A stretch of DNA of 32,825 nucleotides from an uncultured Pelagibacteraceae bacterium (GCA_902597695.1 CACJYH010000008.1:1-32825); one strand, 5' to 3'. Shown: positions 1 to 12,604, numbered from the stretch's first letter. The notes: a model not told the origin generated them from the sequence alone. Numbers and translations: made by a program.

Positions 1-188
1 TAAATTTTTGATGTTGGACCTGAGACTTCGTTTTGCTGCTTAGTTTTTGCATGCCTACCTTTATAATTAGCATTAGTCTTATATAAAACTGTATTCACTA
101 ATTTCTTATTTATCTTAGCTGAAAAAATCTTATCTAAGACTTCAATAGAACTTTTTTTACCATCTAAATTAATTTTATCGACTTTCAT
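1..188 (-). CDS. rplD: 50S ribosomal protein L4, N-terminal part (runs off left edge)
   Basis: L4 is a primary binder of 23S rRNA whose loop lines the peptide exit tunnel; in many bacteria it also regulates its own operon. The ATG is at 188-186 on the minus strand and the frame stays open to the window edge (62 residues). It begins [12 protein letters not shown] and contains YKTNANYKGRHAKTKQQNEV, matching the L4 segment leading to the RNA-binding loop. Its ATG shares one base with the rplC stop (TAATG), so it is translationally coupled to rplC in an S10-type operon. Only the C-terminal part is missing, cut by the window. Confidence 0.93.
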   Translation of the reverse strand, partial: MKVDKINLDGKKSSIEVLDKIFSAKINKKLVNTVLYKTNANYKGRHAKTKQQNEVSGPTSKI

Positions 189-898
189 TATTTTTTCTTT
201 TTCTCCGGTGTTTTCTTAGCTAATTCAGCAGCTTTGTGTTTTTCACTGATAGTCATTTTTTTTATATTTTTAACTGAACCTTTTACGAGAATTTCAGAGT
301 TTTTTGCTCCTGGGATAGAACCTTTTAAATATAGAAGCTCATTTTCTAGATCCGTTTTGATAATTTCGATATTTTGCATAGTTCTTAATTTATCTCCCAT
401 ATGTCCAGCCATTTTTTTTCCCTTAAATACTTTACCAGGATCTTGTCTTTGACCTGTTGAACCATGTGATCTATGTGAAATTGAAACACCATGTGTAGCT
501 CTCAAACCACCAAAATTGTGTCTTTTCATAGCTCCTGCAAAACCTTTTCCAATCGTTTTTGATCTAGTATCTACGAATTTAACATCTTTAAAAATCTCTA
601 AACCAAATTCATTTCCCTCTTTATAGTTTTCAATATTTTGAACTCTATATTCTTTAAGTTTTCTTCTGGCTTCAGTATTTCTTTTAGAAAAATAACCTTT
701 CATAGCCTTAGTTAGTTTTGAGTTTTTGATTTTTCCGTATCCAAGTTGAATTGCAGTATAGCCTCTTTTTTCTTTATCTATTACTTGGATTACTCTAGCT
801 TTTTCCATTTTTAATACAGTAACTGGCACCAACTGACCAGATTTATAAAATTCTCTAGTCATTCCAATTTTTTTTCCTAATAAAGCAATCTCACTCAT
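188..898 (-). CDS. rplC: 50S ribosomal protein L3
   Basis: L3 is an early-assembly large-subunit protein reaching toward the peptidyl transferase centre. The 236-residue product starts [17 protein letters not shown], typical of L3. It carries the central conserved region around residues 117-165 ([17 protein letters not shown], then [22 protein letters not shown]). The glutamine in GQRQDPG is where PrmB methylates L3 in many bacteria. The protein is longer than the roughly 210 residues usual in E. coli because of a lysine-rich tail ending PEKKKK. It lies 2 bases after rpsJ and overlaps rplD by one base. Identification is secure. Confidence 0.97.
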   Translation of the reverse strand: MSEIALLGKKIGMTREFYKSGQLVPVTVLKMEKARVIQVIDKEKRGYTAIQLGYGKIKNSKLTKAMKGYFSKRNTEARRKLKEYRVQNIENYKEGNEFGLEIFKDVKFVDTRSKTIGKGFAGAMKRHNFGGLRATHGVSISHRSHGSTGQRQDPGKVFKGKKMAGHMGDKLRTMQNIEIIKTDLENELLYLKGSIPGAKNSEILVKGSVKNIKKMTISEKHKAAELAKKTPEKKKK

Positions 899-900
899 AA

Positions 901-1209
901 TTATATCTTAATCTCCACATCGACACCTGATGCTAAATCTAACTTCATTAAAGCCTCGACAGTCTGTGGTGTTGGCTCAATTATATCAATTAATCTTTTA
1001 TGGGTCCTCGACTCAAATTGTTCTCTACTTTTTTTATCTATATGAGGAGATCTTAAAACTGTATATCTTTCAATTCTAGTTGGTAATGGAATTGGACCTT
1101 TTATTGTAGCCCCAGTTCTTTTAACTGTATTTACAATCTCCTCAGTTGAAGCATCTAAAATCTTATTGTCGTAAGCTCTGAGTTTAATTCTAATATTTTG
1201 TTTTTCCAT
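901..1209 (-). CDS. rpsJ: 30S ribosomal protein S10 (NusE)
   Basis: S10 is a 30S head protein that also acts as NusE in transcription antitermination and links NusG to the ribosome. The 102-residue product has the usual length and the diagnostic segments [33 protein letters not shown] and [16 protein letters not shown]. The start is the ATG at 1209-1207, one base after the fusA stop. In E. coli rpsJ opens a separate S10 operon with a long regulatory leader. Here there is no leader, so it must be read through from fusA or use a promoter inside fusA. Confidence 0.97.
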   Translation of the reverse strand: MEKQNIRIKLRAYDNKILDASTEEIVNTVKRTGATIKGPIPLPTRIERYTVLRSPHIDKKSREQFESRTHKRLIDIIEPTPQTVEALMKLDLASGVDVEIKI

Positions 1210-1210
1210 T

Positions 1211-3289
1211 TTAGCCTGCTATTTTTTTTGTTACTTCGTCTTGAACATTTTGTGGGACTTTTGCATAATGATCAAAAAACATTGAATATTGTGCTCGCCC
1301 TTGTGACATTGATCTTAAACTATTAATATATCCAAACATATTCGCTAAAGGCACCATTGCAGTTATTACTGTTGCATTACCTCTTTGCTCTTGAGTACTT
1401 ATTTGTCCTCTTCGACTATTTAAGTCTCCAATAACGTCACCCATATAGTCTTCGGGTGTTACGACCTCAACTCTCATGACTGGTTCTAATAATTTTAAAC
1501 CACCTTTTGTACAAGCATCTTTGAAACATGCTCTACTTGCGAGTTCGAAAGCTAATACGCTAGAATCAACATCGTGATGTAAACCATCTAAAATTGTAAC
1601 TTTATAGTCAATCATTGGAAACCCTGCTAAAATTCCACCATCTGATACTGTTTCGATACCTTTTTCAACGCCTGGAATAAATTCTTTTGGAATTGCTCCA
1701 CCTTTGATTTTACTTTCAACAGCTCTTCCTTTACCGGGTTCTTGCGGTTCTACTAATAATTTGACTTTTGCGAACTGTCCTGCGCCACCACTTTGTTTTT
1801 TATGTGTGTATTCTACTTCTGATGAGTTTTCTATTGTTTCTCTGTATGCTACTTGTGGAGCTCCAACATTTGCTTCAACTTTAAATTCTCTTTTCATTCT
1901 ATCAACAATGATGTCTAAGTGTAATTCACCCATTCCTTTAATGATTGTTTGTCCAGACTCCTCATCAGATGAAACTCTAAATGAGGGATCTTCTTTAGCT
2001 AATCTACCCAAAGCTTCTCCCATTTTTTCTTGGTCAGCTTTTGTTTTTGGTTCAACAGCAATTTCAATTACTGGGTCAGGAAATTCCATAGGTTCTAGAA
2101 GGACTGGATTATCTTTATTACATAAAGTGTGTCCAGTAATCGTATTTTTCAAACCAGCTAGTGATACAATATCTCCTGCGTTAGCTTCTTTGATGTCCTC
2201 TCGAGAGTTAGCATGCATTAATAACATTCTACCAACTCTTTCTTCTTTTTCTTTTGATGAATTGTATACAGCCGTTCCTGTTTTTATTGTACCTGAATAA
2301 ACTCTAATAAATGTTAATGAACCAACAAATGGATCATTTGCCACTTTAAATGCTAATGCAGAAAATGGTGCACTATCATCAAATTTCATTTCAATTTCAT
2401 CATCTGATCCTAATTTAGTTCCTTTAATTGAACCAATATCAATAGGGCTTGGAAGGTAGTTAATCACTGCATCAAGTAATGGCTGAACACCCTTATTTTT
2501 AAAAGCTGAACCAGTTAATACAGGAACAAAATCAAAGTTTAATGTTCCTTTTCTAATACATTTAATTAAATCTTCTTCTTTTATTTCCTCACCATTTAGA
2601 TAATTCTCCATCAGTTTTTCGTCTTGCTCAACGGCCATTTCGACTAATTCCGTTCGATATTTTTGAGAGATTTCTTTAAGATCTTCTGGGATTTCTTTAT
2701 ATTCCCACTCAGCACCTAAAGCCTCATTTTTCCAAACTTGTGCTTTCATTTTAACAAGATCAACAACACCAGTTAGAGAAGCTTCAATACCGATTGGTAC
2801 TTGTATTACCAATGGTTTTGCTCCCAATCTGTCTTTAATCATATCTACACACCTAAAAAAGTCTGCACCAGTTCTATCTAACTTATTTACAAAACAAATT
2901 CTTGGAACTTTATATTTATCAGCTTGACGCCATACTGTTTCTGATTGAGGTTCCACACCTGCTACACCATCAAACACTGCAACGGCACCATCAAGTACTT
3001 TAAGTGATCTTTCTACCTCAATGGTAAAATCTACGTGTCCTGGTGTATCGATGATATTAATTCTATGATCTTGCCAGAAGCAGGTTGTTGCTGCTGATGT
3101 AATTGTAATGCCTCTTTCTTGCTCTTGTTCCATCCAATCCATGGTGGCTGCACCATCGTGAACTTCACCAATTTTATGACTTTTCCCCGTGTAATATAAA
3201 ATTCTTTCAGTTGTAGTTGTTTTACCGGCATCTATGTGGGCCATGATCCCAATGTTTCTATATTTGTCTAATGTGTGAGATCTAGCCAT
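1211..3289 (-). CDS. fusA: Elongation factor G
   Basis: EF-G is the translocase GTPase of translation, and with RRF it also recycles ribosomes. The 692-residue length is normal. The G domain shows AHIDAGKT (residues 17-24), the RGITITSA switch region, DTPGH (81-85) and NKLD (135-138). Domain IV and V signatures follow, including [16 protein letters not shown] and [16 protein letters not shown]. The start ATG is preceded by an AGGTGG-like Shine-Dalgarno sequence lying in the end of rpsG, 6 bases upstream. It sits between rpsG and rpsJ with no tuf copy after it, unlike the E. coli str operon. Confidence 0.98.
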   Translation of the reverse strand: MARSHTLDKYRNIGIMAHIDAGKTTTTERILYYTGKSHKIGEVHDGAATMDWMEQEQERGITITSAATTCFWQDHRINIIDTPGHVDFTIEVERSLKVLDGAVAVFDGVAGVEPQSETVWRQADKYKVPRICFVNKLDRTGADFFRCVDMIKDRLGAKPLVIQVPIGIEASLTGVVDLVKMKAQVWKNEALGAEWEYKEIPEDLKEISQKYRTELVEMAVEQDEKLMENYLNGEEIKEEDLIKCIRKGTLNFDFVPVLTGSAFKNKGVQPLLDAVINYLPSPIDIGSIKGTKLGSDDEIEMKFDDSAPFSALAFKVANDPFVGSLTFIRVYSGTIKTGTAVYNSSKEKEERVGRMLLMHANSREDIKEANAGDIVSLAGLKNTITGHTLCNKDNPVLLEPMEFPDPVIEIAVEPKTKADQEKMGEALGRLAKEDPSFRVSSDEESGQTIIKGMGELHLDIIVDRMKREFKVEANVGAPQVAYRETIENSSEVEYTHKKQSGGAGQFAKVKLLVEPQEPGKGRAVESKIKGGAIPKEFIPGVEKGIETVSDGGILAGFPMIDYKVTILDGLHHDVDSSVLAFELASRACFKDACTKGGLKLLEPVMRVEVVTPEDYMGDVIGDLNSRRGQISTQEQRGNATVITAMVPLANMFGYINSLRSMSQGRAQYSMFFDHYAKVPQNVQDEVTKKIAG

Positions 3290-3295
3290 AATACT

Positions 3296-3766
3296 TTACC
3301 ACCTAAAGTGTGCAAAAGCCTTATTAGACTCTGCCATTTTATGTACATCCTCTTTTTTCTTTACAGCTGCACCTTTTTTTTCATATGCATCATAAAGTTC
3401 ATTAAAAATTTTATCAGACATATGTTTATCTTTTCTTTTTCTTGCTGAATCAATAAGCCATCTGATAGCTAAAGCTTGTGCTCTTTTACTTTTAACTTCA
3501 ACTGGGACTTGATATGTAGCTCCACCTACTCTTCGTGATCTTACTTCTACAGTGGGTTTAATATTATTGATTGCTTCATTAAAAATATTGATAGGCTCAT
3601 CTTTTGATTTTGTTTTTATCTTTTCGATTGCATCGTAAACTATTTTAGTAGCTACACCTCTTTTGCCATCGTACATGATATTATTAATTAATTTTGGGAT
3701 AATTGTAGAATTAAATTTTGGATCAGGAACAATATTTTTTTTAGGTTGTGTTTTTTTTCTAGACAT
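3296..3766 (-). CDS. rpsG: 30S ribosomal protein S7
   Basis: S7 nucleates assembly of the 30S head on 16S rRNA and contacts E-site tRNA and mRNA. The 156-residue product has the usual length. It contains VVDPKFNS-like PDPKFNSTIIPKLINN near the start, then the conserved EVRSRRVGGATYQVPVEV stretch and a RWLIDSARKR helix. It is 2 bases downstream of rpsL and 6 bases upstream of fusA, within the str cluster. In E. coli S7 represses its own translation from the rpsL-rpsG gap; here that gap is only 2 bases, leaving no room for the same element. Confidence 0.97.
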   Translation of the reverse strand: MSRKKTQPKKNIVPDPKFNSTIIPKLINNIMYDGKRGVATKIVYDAIEKIKTKSKDEPINIFNEAINNIKPTVEVRSRRVGGATYQVPVEVKSKRAQALAIRWLIDSARKRKDKHMSDKIFNELYDAYEKKGAAVKKKEDVHKMAESNKAFAHFRW

Positions 3767-3768
3767 AT

Positions 3769-4140
3769 CTATTTACCTTTTTTTGTTCCGTACAAAGATC
3801 TTCTTTTCTTTCTATTTGCCACTCCTTGAGTGTCTAAATTACCTCTTAAAATGTGATAACGTACACCTGGTAAATCTTTAACCCTACCACCTCTAATTAA
3901 TACAACAGAGTGTTCTTGAAGATTATGACCTTCTCCAGGTATATAAGCAGTTACTTCAAAACCATTTGATAATCTCACCCTGGCAACTTTTCTTAAAGCT
4001 GAATTAGGTTTTTTTGGAGTTGTTGTATAAACTTTTACACAAACACCTCTTTTGAGTGGTTGTTTTTGTAATGCTGGGACTTTGTTCCTAGCAATTGGTT
4101 TAGTTCTTTTTTTTCTTAACAACTGGTTAATAGTTGGCAT
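3769..4140 (-). CDS. rpsL: 30S ribosomal protein S12
   Basis: S12 sits at the decoding centre and controls tRNA selection accuracy. The 123-residue product starts [12 protein letters not shown] and carries [19 protein letters not shown] (residues 39-57) and [13 protein letters not shown]. The lysines linked in other bacteria to streptomycin susceptibility (K43, K88) are both the wild-type residue. It is the first gene after a 166-base gap downstream of rpoC with a plausible sigma70-type promoter, so it likely starts the str-S10 transcription unit. Confidence 0.97.
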   Translation of the reverse strand: MPTINQLLRKKRTKPIARNKVPALQKQPLKRGVCVKVYTTTPKKPNSALRKVARVRLSNGFEVTAYIPGEGHNLQEHSVVLIRGGRVKDLPGVRYHILRGNLDTQGVANRKKRRSLYGTKKGK

Positions 4141-4206
4141 ATCTGTAAATTTTATAATTGTTTATTTTTGAATGAAATAACTGACAGGTCATTTGTGGCA
4201 GCGTTT

Positions 4207-4227
4207 AGTGTCTAAAGTTAACACTAC
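4207..4227 (-). other. Inverted repeat in the rpsL leader
   Basis: On the minus strand the leader holds TAGTGT, nine bases, then ACACTA: a perfect 6-bp stem with a 9-base loop, about 70 bases before the rpsL ATG. A second short palindrome (TGAC-CT-GTCA) follows. The element lies inside the predicted transcript of the rpsL promoter, so it could be a ribosomal-protein binding site or an RNA stability element. In AT-rich DNA a 6-bp stem can arise by chance, so the assignment is weak. Confidence 0.3.
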
Positions 4228-4249
4228 ATTCCAACCAAAAAATATCGCC

Positions 4250-4277
4250 AAAATACTTATTAATTTAATTTTGTCAA
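4250..4277 (-). promoter_or_regulatory. Likely sigma70-type promoter for rpsL-rpsG-fusA-rpsJ
   Basis: In the rpoC-rpsL gap the minus strand shows a perfect -35 box TTGACA (4277-4272), a 16-base spacer and a -10-like TATTTT (4255-4250). Transcription would start near 4243 and leave a leader of about 100 bases before rpsL. This is one of the few gaps in the ribosomal block large enough for a promoter, and it lies where the str operon starts in other bacteria. Confidence 0.5.
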
Positions 4278-4306
4278 ACTAAAACTAATTAGCAAACGTG
4301 TTATTT

Positions 4307-7300
4307 TTATTGATTTACAGGGGTTTCTGGCTGTTCAATCTGTTCTTGCTCAGAAAGAAATTTATTGTCATCTTGTAGAGCTTTTTTGTTCCATTTATTT
4401 TTAATATTACCAGTTCCAGCAGGCACTAATCGCCCAACTATTACATTTTCTTTTAAACCATTGAGTGGATCAACTTTACCTTTAATAGCAGCATCTGTTA
4501 GAACTCTTGTAGTTTCCTGGAATGATGCAGCAGAAATAAATGACTCAGTCTGTAAAGAAGCTTTGGTAATTCCCATTAAAACTCTTTCTCCAGTAGCTGG
4601 TTTTTTACCTTCAGATTTTAATTTTTCATTAACGTTATCAAATTTAATTCTATCAATGATTTCACCAGGTAAATAAGAGGAATCACCAGTTGTTTTTACC
4701 TCAACTTTTTTCAACATTTGTCTTAAGATAGTTTCTATGTGTTTATCATTAATAATTACACCCTGTAATCTATAAACCTCTTGAACCTGATTAACGAAAT
4801 ATTCAGTTAAATCTTTTATACCCATAATTCTAAGAATATCGTGTGGTAATGGCTGTCCATCTAACAAATATTCTCCTTTTTTAATTTTTTCACCCTGATT
4901 AAAATTGATGTGTTTTCCTTTGGGTATTAAATAGTTGGATGGTTCTGACCCATCTTCAGGCACAATTGATATTCTTTGCTTTCCTCTAACTTCTTTTCCA
5001 AATATAACTTGTCCATCATTTTCAGCAATGATTGCACTATCTTTAGCTTTTCTAGCTTCAAACAATTCAGCAACTCTTGGAAGGCCTCCGGTGATATCTT
5101 TAGTTTTAGTAGTTTCTTTAGGTAATCTAGCAATCACATCACCAGCAGAAACTTTTTGACCATCTTTAACTGATAAAATTGAGTCAGGAACTAAATAATA
5201 TCTTGCTTCATTGTCATCCGCCTTTTTAATCACGTTTCCTTTTTCATCTCTTAAAGTAATTCTTGGTTTTAAATCTGTACTTTTTGATTGAGAACGCCAA
5301 TCTACTACTGATTTTGAGGAAATACCTGTCGCATCATCTGTAGTCTCTTGAATAGATACACCATCAATTAAATCAACATAGCTTGCAATACCACTTTTTT
5401 CAGCAATCACTGGGGTAGTGTAAGGATCCCATTCACAAATTTTTGTATTAGCTTTTACTTTATCACCGTTTTTAAAAAATAATTTCGAACCATAGGCTAC
5501 TTTATAGACTGCAATTTGAACTCCATTATCGTCCTCAATAGATAATTGTGTATTTCTACCCATGACAATCAAGTTCTTTTTAGAATCCTCTAAAATGTTT
5601 GAGTTAATAATTTTTAAAGTCCCTTCATTTTTAGTGACTATTTGTGAGTCTTGTTTAACTGAAGCAGTTCCACCTACGTGGAAAGTTCTCATTGTTAGTT
5701 GCGTTCCTGGTTCTCCAATTGATTGTGCAGAAATCATTCCAATTGCTTCACCTACATGAACCATCTGACCTCTAGATAAATCTCTTCCATAAGAAGTAGC
5801 ACATACACCTTCTTTAGATCCACATGTCATAACAGAATAAACCTTAACTGATTTTATTCCTGCAGAATCTATCTTATCACAACCAGCCTCATCAATCATA
5901 GTTAACTTTTTAATTATAATTTCACCAGTTATTGGATGCTTTACATCGTCAAAAGTAACTCTTCCCAAAGCTCTTTCTGATAAGCTTACAACAACATTTC
6001 CACCTTCCAGAATTTCTGAAAGTTCGATGAATCCAGGATTTTTACAATCACATTCTTTTTTTGTAACAGTTAAATCTTGGGCAACATCACATAATCTTCT
6101 AGTTAAATAACCTGAGCTAGCAGTTTTAAGAGCTGTATCAGCTAGACCTTTTCTAGCACCATGAGTAGAATTAAAATATTCTAATGCAGTTAAACCCTCT
6201 TTAAAATTCGAGGTTATTGGGCTTTCAATAATTTCACCTGATGGTTTTGCAATAAGTCCTCTCATTCCAGCTAATTGTTTCATTTGTGCTGCAGATCCTC
6301 TTGCTCCACTATCTGCCATCATAAATACTGAATTTATTTTCAAACCTTCTGTAGTTTTTTCTGTAGCAGAAATTCCTTTCATCATTTCGGATGCTACTTG
6401 ATCAGTACATTTTGACCATGCATCAACAACTTTGTTGTATTTTTCTCCTCTTGTAATTAGTCCTTCAGAATATTGAGTTTCATAGTCAGCTATTAGTTTT
6501 TTAGTATCATCAATAAGTTTATTTTTACTTTCCGGAATGACTAAGTCATCTTTACCAAAGGAAATCCCAGCTTTAAATGCATGTTTAAAACCTAAATCTT
6601 TTAATTTATCACAGAAAATGACTGTTGTTTTTTGACCACAAAATCTAAAGACAATATCAATAATTTCTGAAACTGTTTTCTTTGGTAAAATTCTATCAAT
6701 TAAAGAAAACTTAATATTATTATTTTTTGGTAATAGGTTGGCTAGTAGAAATCTTCCTGCTGTAGAAGTGTATTTCTCAAATTTTTGATTACCTTTTTCG
6801 TCAATTGTTTCAAACCTAGAAATAATTGTATTATGGACTTTTATTTGACCAGAAGATAGAGCAAATTCAATTTGATCTGCATTTAGAAAATATCCAGCTG
6901 GCTTGTCAGTGACTGGTTCTTGAGATAAATAATAAATTCCTAAAATCATATCCTGACTTGGGACAATTATTGGTTTTCCGTTAGATGGAGAAAGAATATT
7001 GTTGGTTGATAACATTAATATTCTGGCCTCAAGTTGTGCTTCTAAACTTAAAGGAACGTGAACAGCCATTTGATCACCATCAAAATCAGCATTAAATGCA
7101 GCACATGTTAAAGGATGTAATTCAATCGCATCTCCTTCAATTAATTTTGGTTCAAAGGCTTGAACTCCTAACCTATGAAGTGTTGGAGCCCTATTTAGTA
7201 AAACTGGATGTTCTCTTACAATTAATTCAAGTGCATCCCAAACAGAGTTAGTTTCTTTCTCAACTAATTTTTTTGCTTGTTTAATTGTTGAAGCTAAACC

Positions 7301-8476
7301 CAGTTTATTAAGTCTTGCATATAAAAATGGTTTAAATAACTCTAAAGCCATTTTTTTGGGCAATCCACATTCGTGTAATTTTAAGTCAGGACCTACTACG
7401 ATGACTGAACGACCTGAATAATCAACTCTTTTACCAAGAAGATTTTGTCTAAATCTTCCTTGTTTTCCCTTTAACATTTCAGCTAAAGATTTTAATGGTC
7501 TTTTACCTGTCCCAGTGATTACTCTACCTCTTCTTCCATTATCAAAAAGTGCATCAACAGATTCTTGTAACATTCTTTTTTCATTTCTGATGATAATATC
7601 CGGTGCCTTAAGATCCATTAGTCTCTTTAAACGATTATTTCTATTTATAACCCGTCTATAAAGATCATTTAGATCTGATGTTGCAAATCTTCCACCATCT
7701 AGGGGAACCAATGGTCTTAATTCTGGTGGAATGACTGGAACAACTGTCATGATCATCCACTCGGGTTTTTGTCCAGTTTCAATGAAAGACTCAATTAATT
7801 TTAATCTCTTAATAGCTCTTTCTTCGTTCACTTTTGATTTCGTCTCTTTGATGTAATCAACAAGATTTTTTTTCTCTAAATCTAAATCAAGATTTTTAAG
7901 CATTTCTAGAACTGCTTCAGCTCCAATTCCGGCTGTAAATGCCTCGTCACCATATTCATCTTGATATTTTGCGAGTTCTTCCTCATTTAAAAGCTGATTT
8001 TTTTGCAGACCTGTTAAACCTGGCTCAATGACTATAAAATTTTCAAAATACAAAACCCTTTCGATTTCTTTGAGCTTCATATCAACAGCAAGTGCTATTC
8101 TACTTGGTAGTGATTTTAAAAACCATATATGTGCAACAGGTGTTGCTAAATTAATGTGACCCATTCGTTCTCTTCGAACATTTGATTTTGTTACTTCAAC
8201 ACCACATTTTTCACATATGATTCCTCTAAATTTCATTCTTTTATATTTTCCACACAAACACTCGTAATCTTTAATTGGACCAAATATTCTTGCACAGAAA
8301 AGACCATCTTTCTCTGGTCTAAAAGTTCTATAATTAATAGTTTCTGGTTTTTTAATTTCACCATAGGTCCAAGATTTTATCTTCTCTGGGCTAGCTAATG
8401 AGATCTTGATACTATTAAAATTTTGAGCTTCAGATATTTCTGAATTTTTAAATAGATCTGTTAGTTCTTTTTTCAT
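4307..8476 (-). CDS. rpoC: RNA polymerase beta' subunit
   Basis: RpoC forms the lower jaw of RNA polymerase and holds the catalytic magnesium. The 1389-residue length is normal for proteobacteria. The N-terminal zinc site is C73, C75, C88 and C91 ([20 protein letters not shown]). The active-site loop [12 protein letters not shown] starts at residue 462, with all three catalytic aspartates present. The second zinc-binding cluster (CDCKNPG, then [17 protein letters not shown]) and the [17 protein letters not shown] trigger-loop region are intact. The gene starts 2 bases after rpoB. No convincing intrinsic terminator follows it. Confidence 0.99.
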   Translation of the reverse strand: MKKELTDLFKNSEISEAQNFNSIKISLASPEKIKSWTYGEIKKPETINYRTFRPEKDGLFCARIFGPIKDYECLCGKYKRMKFRGIICEKCGVEVTKSNVRRERMGHINLATPVAHIWFLKSLPSRIALAVDMKLKEIERVLYFENFIVIEPGLTGLQKNQLLNEEELAKYQDEYGDEAFTAGIGAEAVLEMLKNLDLDLEKKNLVDYIKETKSKVNEERAIKRLKLIESFIETGQKPEWMIMTVVPVIPPELRPLVPLDGGRFATSDLNDLYRRVINRNNRLKRLMDLKAPDIIIRNEKRMLQESVDALFDNGRRGRVITGTGKRPLKSLAEMLKGKQGRFRQNLLGKRVDYSGRSVIVVGPDLKLHECGLPKKMALELFKPFLYARLNKLGLASTIKQAKKLVEKETNSVWDALELIVREHPVLLNRAPTLHRLGVQAFEPKLIEGDAIELHPLTCAAFNADFDGDQMAVHVPLSLEAQLEARILMLSTNNILSPSNGKPIIVPSQDMILGIYYLSQEPVTDKPAGYFLNADQIEFALSSGQIKVHNTIISRFETIDEKGNQKFEKYTSTAGRFLLANLLPKNNNIKFSLIDRILPKKTVSEIIDIVFRFCGQKTTVIFCDKLKDLGFKHAFKAGISFGKDDLVIPESKNKLIDDTKKLIADYETQYSEGLITRGEKYNKVVDAWSKCTDQVASEMMKGISATEKTTEGLKINSVFMMADSGARGSAAQMKQLAGMRGLIAKPSGEIIESPITSNFKEGLTALEYFNSTHGARKGLADTALKTASSGYLTRRLCDVAQDLTVTKKECDCKNPGFIELSEILEGGNVVVSLSERALGRVTFDDVKHPITGEIIIKKLTMIDEAGCDKIDSAGIKSVKVYSVMTCGSKEGVCATSYGRDLSRGQMVHVGEAIGMISAQSIGEPGTQLTMRTFHVGGTASVKQDSQIVTKNEGTLKIINSNILEDSKKNLIVMGRNTQLSIEDDNGVQIAVYKVAYGSKLFFKNGDKVKANTKICEWDPYTTPVIAEKSGIASYVDLIDGVSIQETTDDATGISSKSVVDWRSQSKSTDLKPRITLRDEKGNVIKKADDNEARYYLVPDSILSVKDGQKVSAGDVIARLPKETTKTKDITGGLPRVAELFEARKAKDSAIIAENDGQVIFGKEVRGKQRISIVPEDGSEPSNYLIPKGKHINFNQGEKIKKGEYLLDGQPLPHDILRIMGIKDLTEYFVNQVQEVYRLQGVIINDKHIETILRQMLKKVEVKTTGDSSYLPGEIIDRIKFDNVNEKLKSEGKKPATGERVLMGITKASLQTESFISAASFQETTRVLTDAAIKGKVDPLNGLKENVIVGRLVPAGTGNIKNKWNKKALQDDNKFLSEQEQIEQPETPVNQ

Positions 8477-8478
8477 AA

Positions 8479-11400
8479 TTAATTTAATTCCACATTTAAT
8501 GCCAAAGATTTAATTTCTTTAACAAGAACGTTAAATGATTCTGGAATTCCAGACTCAAAATTTTCTTCACCCTTAACAATAGTCTCATAAACTTTTACTC
8601 TTCCAGCAACATCATCAGATTTTACTGTAAGTATTTCTTGAAGTGTGTAAGATGCACCATATGCCTCAAGTGCCCATACCTCCATTTCACCAAACCTTTG
8701 TCCACCTAATTGAGCTTTTCCACCCAATGGTTGTTGAGTTACTAAACTATAAGGACCAGTAGATCTAGCGTGAATTTTGTCTTCTACTAAATGATGAAGT
8801 TTAAGCATATAAATTATTCCAACAGTAACTGGTCTGTCAAATTTTTCACCAGTTCTTCCATCCCATAAATAAGTTTGTCCTGATTTAGGTAAATTTGCTA
8901 ACTCTAACATATCTGTTACATTTTTTTCTTTGGCTCCATCAAAAACTGGTGTGGATATAGCTATACCATTTTGTAAATTTTCACATAAATCCTTAAATTC
9001 TGTTTTACTTAATTTATCTACTTTTTGATCAAATATTTCTTCACCATAAACAGATTTTAAAAAACTCTCTATTTTTTCATTCCTCTCAATTTTTTTATTA
9101 TTTTCATTTACTAAATTCTTAATTTGTTCACCAAATTCTTTACAAGCCCAACCTAAGTGAGTTTCAAGTATTTGCCCTACATTCATACGACTTGGCACAC
9201 CTAATGGATTTAAAACTATATCAACTGGTCGTCCATCTTCTCTGTAAGGCATGTCTTCAACTGGTACAATTTTACTTACAACACCTTTATTGCCATGTCT
9301 TCCTGACATTTTATCACCTGGTCTTAATCTTCTTTTGATTGCAACAAAAACTTTTACCATTTTCATCACACTAGGTAATAAATCATCACCACTTCTTATC
9401 TTTAAAACTTTATCTTCAAATCTTTCAGTAATATCTTGTTTTGCTTTGTTATACTGATCTTTTAATTGTAAAAATGCAATCTCATTTTTTGAATTTGAAA
9501 TAGTTAATTTAAAAAGATCATTAATTGATATTTTACTAATAGTTTCAAAATCTAATTTAGAACCAGATTCAACATCTTTTATTTTCTTAGAAAGGGTTTC
9601 TCCTGATAAAATTTGAGCAGCTCTTTGTTTAATACTTCTCTCCAAAATTTCTTCCTCAACAATTTTATCTTGTTGCACTTGATCAATTTCAGCTCTTTCA
9701 ATTGTGATTGATCTTTCATCTTTTTCTATTCCATGTCTATTAAACACTCTTACATCAACTACAGTACCGCTGCTTCCTCTAGACATCCTTAAAGATGTAT
9801 CTGTCACATCAATTGCTTTTTCTCCAAAAATTGATCTCAACAATTTTTCCTCGGGACCTGATGCTGAATCTCCTTTAGGAGTTACTTTTCCTACCAGTAT
9901 ATCGCCCGCATTAACCTCTGCACCAATGTATACAATACCTGACTCATCTAAATTTTTTAGAGCTTCTTCATTTACGTTAGGTATGTCTCGTGTTATTTCT
10001 TCTTCACCAAGTTTTGTGTCTCTTGCCATAATCTCATACTCAACAATATGTACTGAAGTAAATACATCATCAGTTACACATCTCTCTGAAATCAAAATAG
10101 AATCCTCAAAATTGTATCCTTGCCAAGGCATAAATGCTACAGTAACATTTTTACCTAAAGCTAACTCGCCTAATTTGGTCGAAGGTCCATCCGCAATAAT
10201 ATCACCAGTTTTTACTTTATCCCCTACTCTAACTAAAGGTCTTTGATTAATACATGTATTTTGGTTAGATCTTTTAAATTTTTGTAAATTGTAAATATCA
10301 ACACCAGATTTTGAGAAATCAGTTTCTTCTGTAACTTTAATTACAATTCTTTTACCATCAATTTTATCTACCACGCCATCTCTTTTGGCAACAATTGTGA
10401 CTCCTGAGTCTAGTGCAACATCACTTTCTATTCCAGTGCCAACCAAAGGTGCCTCAGGTTTTAATAACGGAACAGCTTGTCTCATCATGTTAGAACCCAT
10501 TAATGCTCTGTTCGCATCATCATTCTCTAAGAAAGGTATCAATGAAGCAGCCACCGAAACCAATTGTTTAGGTGATACGTCAATATAATCTATCGTTTCA
10601 GGTTTTGCTAAAAGGAAATTTAAGTTTTGTCTGCAAGAAACTAATTCCTCCACTATTTTACCGTTTTTATCAATTTTAGTATTTGCTTGAGCTATGGTAA
10701 ATTTTGTTTCCTCCATTGCTGATAAATATTCTACTTTATCTTGAACAACACCTTCTTTTACTCTCTTGTAAGGACTTTCAATAAAACCATATTTATTAAT
10801 TTTTGCATAAGTAGATAAACTATTGATTAAACCAATATTAGGACCCTCTGGAGTTTCAATCGGACAGATTCTTCCATAATGTGTTGGATGCACGTCTCTA
10901 ACTTCGAACCCAGCTCTCTCTCTTGTTAGTCCACCTGGGCCTAAAGCAGAAACTCTTCTTTTATGAGTAATTTCTGAAAGCGGGTTTGTTTGATCCATAA
11001 ATTGAGAAAGTTGAGAACTTGCAAAAAAATCTTTTAGTGAAATTGTGAGTGGTTTTGCATTTATCAAATCTTGTGGCATTGCTGACTCGATATCTAAAGT
11101 CGTCATTTTTTCTTTAATAGCTCTTTCCATTCTATAAACACCAATACGAGCTTGATTTTCAACTAATTCACCTACAGATCTAACTCTTCTATTTCCAAGA
11201 TGGTCAATGTCATCAACATCATCTTTACCATCCCTTAAGTCCAACATTTTACGAATAATTGCTAAAATATCATCATTTCTTAATATTGTAATCTTATCCG
11301 AGCATTCTAAATCCAATCTAGAATTCATTTTAACTCTTCCAACATCAGACAAGTCATATCGGTCTGAACTAAAGAATAAATTATTAAAAATCTGAGTTGC

Positions 11401-12567
11401 TATTTCAATTGTTGGAGGTTCACCAGGTCTTAACATCTTATAAATTTCAGTAATTGCCTCATCTTTAGTATTATTTTTGTCATTCAGGATTGTAGCGAGC
11501 AAATAAGGACCTTTGTTTATAGAATTTGTTACAGAAATATCTAGACTTGTAATATTTGCATCTAAAATTTGTTGAATGATTGTCTCATTTAACTCAGTAC
11601 CAATTTTTAATAATCCATCCTCTTGATCATTTAATTTAATTTCTTTATGTAAAAACTTTCCAAATAATGACTCTTTTGAAACTAGTATATCTTTTAATCC
11701 ATCATTAGATAATTTTTTAGCATTTAAATAATTTATTTTTTCTCCTAATTTAATTACGACTTTTCCTGATTTAGCATCAACAACTTCTTCAGAGAAATTT
11801 TTAGCTTTATAATTTTCAGGATTAAATTTTGTTTTCCACTTTTCTGATTTTGTATCAAAAATAAATTTTTCTGAATCATAAAATTCATTTACTATTTCAC
11901 TTTTCGAATAACCAAGAGCAAGTAATAAAGTAGATGCGAGAATTTTTTTCTTCCTATCAATTTTGAAATATAAAAAATCTTTAACATCATATTCAAAATC
12001 TAACCAAGACCCTCGATTTGGTATTACTCTGCAATTAAATAAAAGTTTACCGCTTGCATGAGTTTTACCTTTGTCATGATCGAAAAAAACTCCTGGACTT
12101 CTATGCATTTGATTTACAACAACCCTTTGAACGCCATTCGTTATGAATGTGCCGCTATTAGTCATCATAGGCACTTCACCCATGTAAACTTCTTGTTCTT
12201 TTGCTGACAAAATATCTTTAGTGTTCGTTTCTTGATTTATTTCATAAACAACTAGTCGTAATGTGCATTTTAAAGCAGAAGAATATGTTAAACCTCTAGC
12301 AATACATTCTTCTACATCAAATTTTGGTTTTTCAAGTCTGTATGATACATATTCCAAAGTTGCTTTATCGTTAAGATCTTCAATAGGAAAAATACTTTTA
12401 AATACTCTGTCAAATCCTTTAGTTAAATCACCTGCTTCAGGGTTATAAAATGTTAATTCGTCGTAGGAATTTTTTTGAACTTCTATTAGATTGGGTATGG
12501 ATAAACTTTCTTTAAGTTTTCCAAAGCTCTTTCTAATATTTTTCTTTTCAGTAAAAGATATTTGCAT
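8479..12567 (-). CDS. rpoB: RNA polymerase beta subunit
   Basis: RpoB forms the upper jaw of RNA polymerase. The 1362-residue length is usual for alphaproteobacteria. The rifampicin-pocket segment [20 protein letters not shown] (about residues 519-540) and the following [11 protein letters not shown] are wild type at the positions usually mutated in resistance. The active-centre motif [16 protein letters not shown] and the C-terminal [23 protein letters not shown] are intact. The ATG follows rplL by 57 bases, a gap holding a perfect 10-bp hairpin that ends 11 bases before the start. No clear Shine-Dalgarno sequence is visible. Confidence 0.99.
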   Translation of the reverse strand: MQISFTEKKNIRKSFGKLKESLSIPNLIEVQKNSYDELTFYNPEAGDLTKGFDRVFKSIFPIEDLNDKATLEYVSYRLEKPKFDVEECIARGLTYSSALKCTLRLVVYEINQETNTKDILSAKEQEVYMGEVPMMTNSGTFITNGVQRVVVNQMHRSPGVFFDHDKGKTHASGKLLFNCRVIPNRGSWLDFEYDVKDFLYFKIDRKKKILASTLLLALGYSKSEIVNEFYDSEKFIFDTKSEKWKTKFNPENYKAKNFSEEVVDAKSGKVVIKLGEKINYLNAKKLSNDGLKDILVSKESLFGKFLHKEIKLNDQEDGLLKIGTELNETIIQQILDANITSLDISVTNSINKGPYLLATILNDKNNTKDEAITEIYKMLRPGEPPTIEIATQIFNNLFFSSDRYDLSDVGRVKMNSRLDLECSDKITILRNDDILAIIRKMLDLRDGKDDVDDIDHLGNRRVRSVGELVENQARIGVYRMERAIKEKMTTLDIESAMPQDLINAKPLTISLKDFFASSQLSQFMDQTNPLSEITHKRRVSALGPGGLTRERAGFEVRDVHPTHYGRICPIETPEGPNIGLINSLSTYAKINKYGFIESPYKRVKEGVVQDKVEYLSAMEETKFTIAQANTKIDKNGKIVEELVSCRQNLNFLLAKPETIDYIDVSPKQLVSVAASLIPFLENDDANRALMGSNMMRQAVPLLKPEAPLVGTGIESDVALDSGVTIVAKRDGVVDKIDGKRIVIKVTEETDFSKSGVDIYNLQKFKRSNQNTCINQRPLVRVGDKVKTGDIIADGPSTKLGELALGKNVTVAFMPWQGYNFEDSILISERCVTDDVFTSVHIVEYEIMARDTKLGEEEITRDIPNVNEEALKNLDESGIVYIGAEVNAGDILVGKVTPKGDSASGPEEKLLRSIFGEKAIDVTDTSLRMSRGSSGTVVDVRVFNRHGIEKDERSITIERAEIDQVQQDKIVEEEILERSIKQRAAQILSGETLSKKIKDVESGSKLDFETISKISINDLFKLTISNSKNEIAFLQLKDQYNKAKQDITERFEDKVLKIRSGDDLLPSVMKMVKVFVAIKRRLRPGDKMSGRHGNKGVVSKIVPVEDMPYREDGRPVDIVLNPLGVPSRMNVGQILETHLGWACKEFGEQIKNLVNENNKKIERNEKIESFLKSVYGEEIFDQKVDKLSKTEFKDLCENLQNGIAISTPVFDGAKEKNVTDMLELANLPKSGQTYLWDGRTGEKFDRPVTVGIIYMLKLHHLVEDKIHARSTGPYSLVTQQPLGGKAQLGGQRFGEMEVWALEAYGASYTLQEILTVKSDDVAGRVKVYETIVKGEENFESGIPESFNVLVKEIKSLALNVELN

Positions 12568-12578
12568 CTATGTCTTAA

Positions 12579-12604
12579 TACTGATTAAATTTAATTAATC
12601 AGTA
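12579..12604 (-). promoter_or_regulatory. Hairpin in the rplL-rpoB gap (candidate attenuator or processing site)
   Basis: The minus strand reads TACTGATTAA, six loop bases, TTAATCAGTA: a perfect 10-bp inverted repeat. It lies 20 bases after rplL and 11 bases before the rpoB ATG. It is not followed by a run of T, so it is not a classical terminator. In E. coli the same gap carries an attenuator and an RNase III site that lower rpoBC expression relative to L7/L12. The position suggests an equivalent role here, but this is inference. The right arm is close enough to rpoB to affect ribosome access. Confidence 0.55.

Noticed and set aside
1704..2300. 198-residue plus-strand open frame opposite fusA
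   Set aside because: It mirrors the codon use of fusA, a certain gene, and has no protein-family signature.
4278..4306. Possible terminator after rpoC (CTAATTAG followed by TTTTAGTTTG)
   Set aside because: The stem is a short AT-only palindrome with no loop and an interrupted T run, too weak to call.
9704..10246. 180-residue plus-strand open frame opposite rpoB
   Set aside because: It is a shadow of rpoB with a serine/proline-rich product typical of antisense frames.
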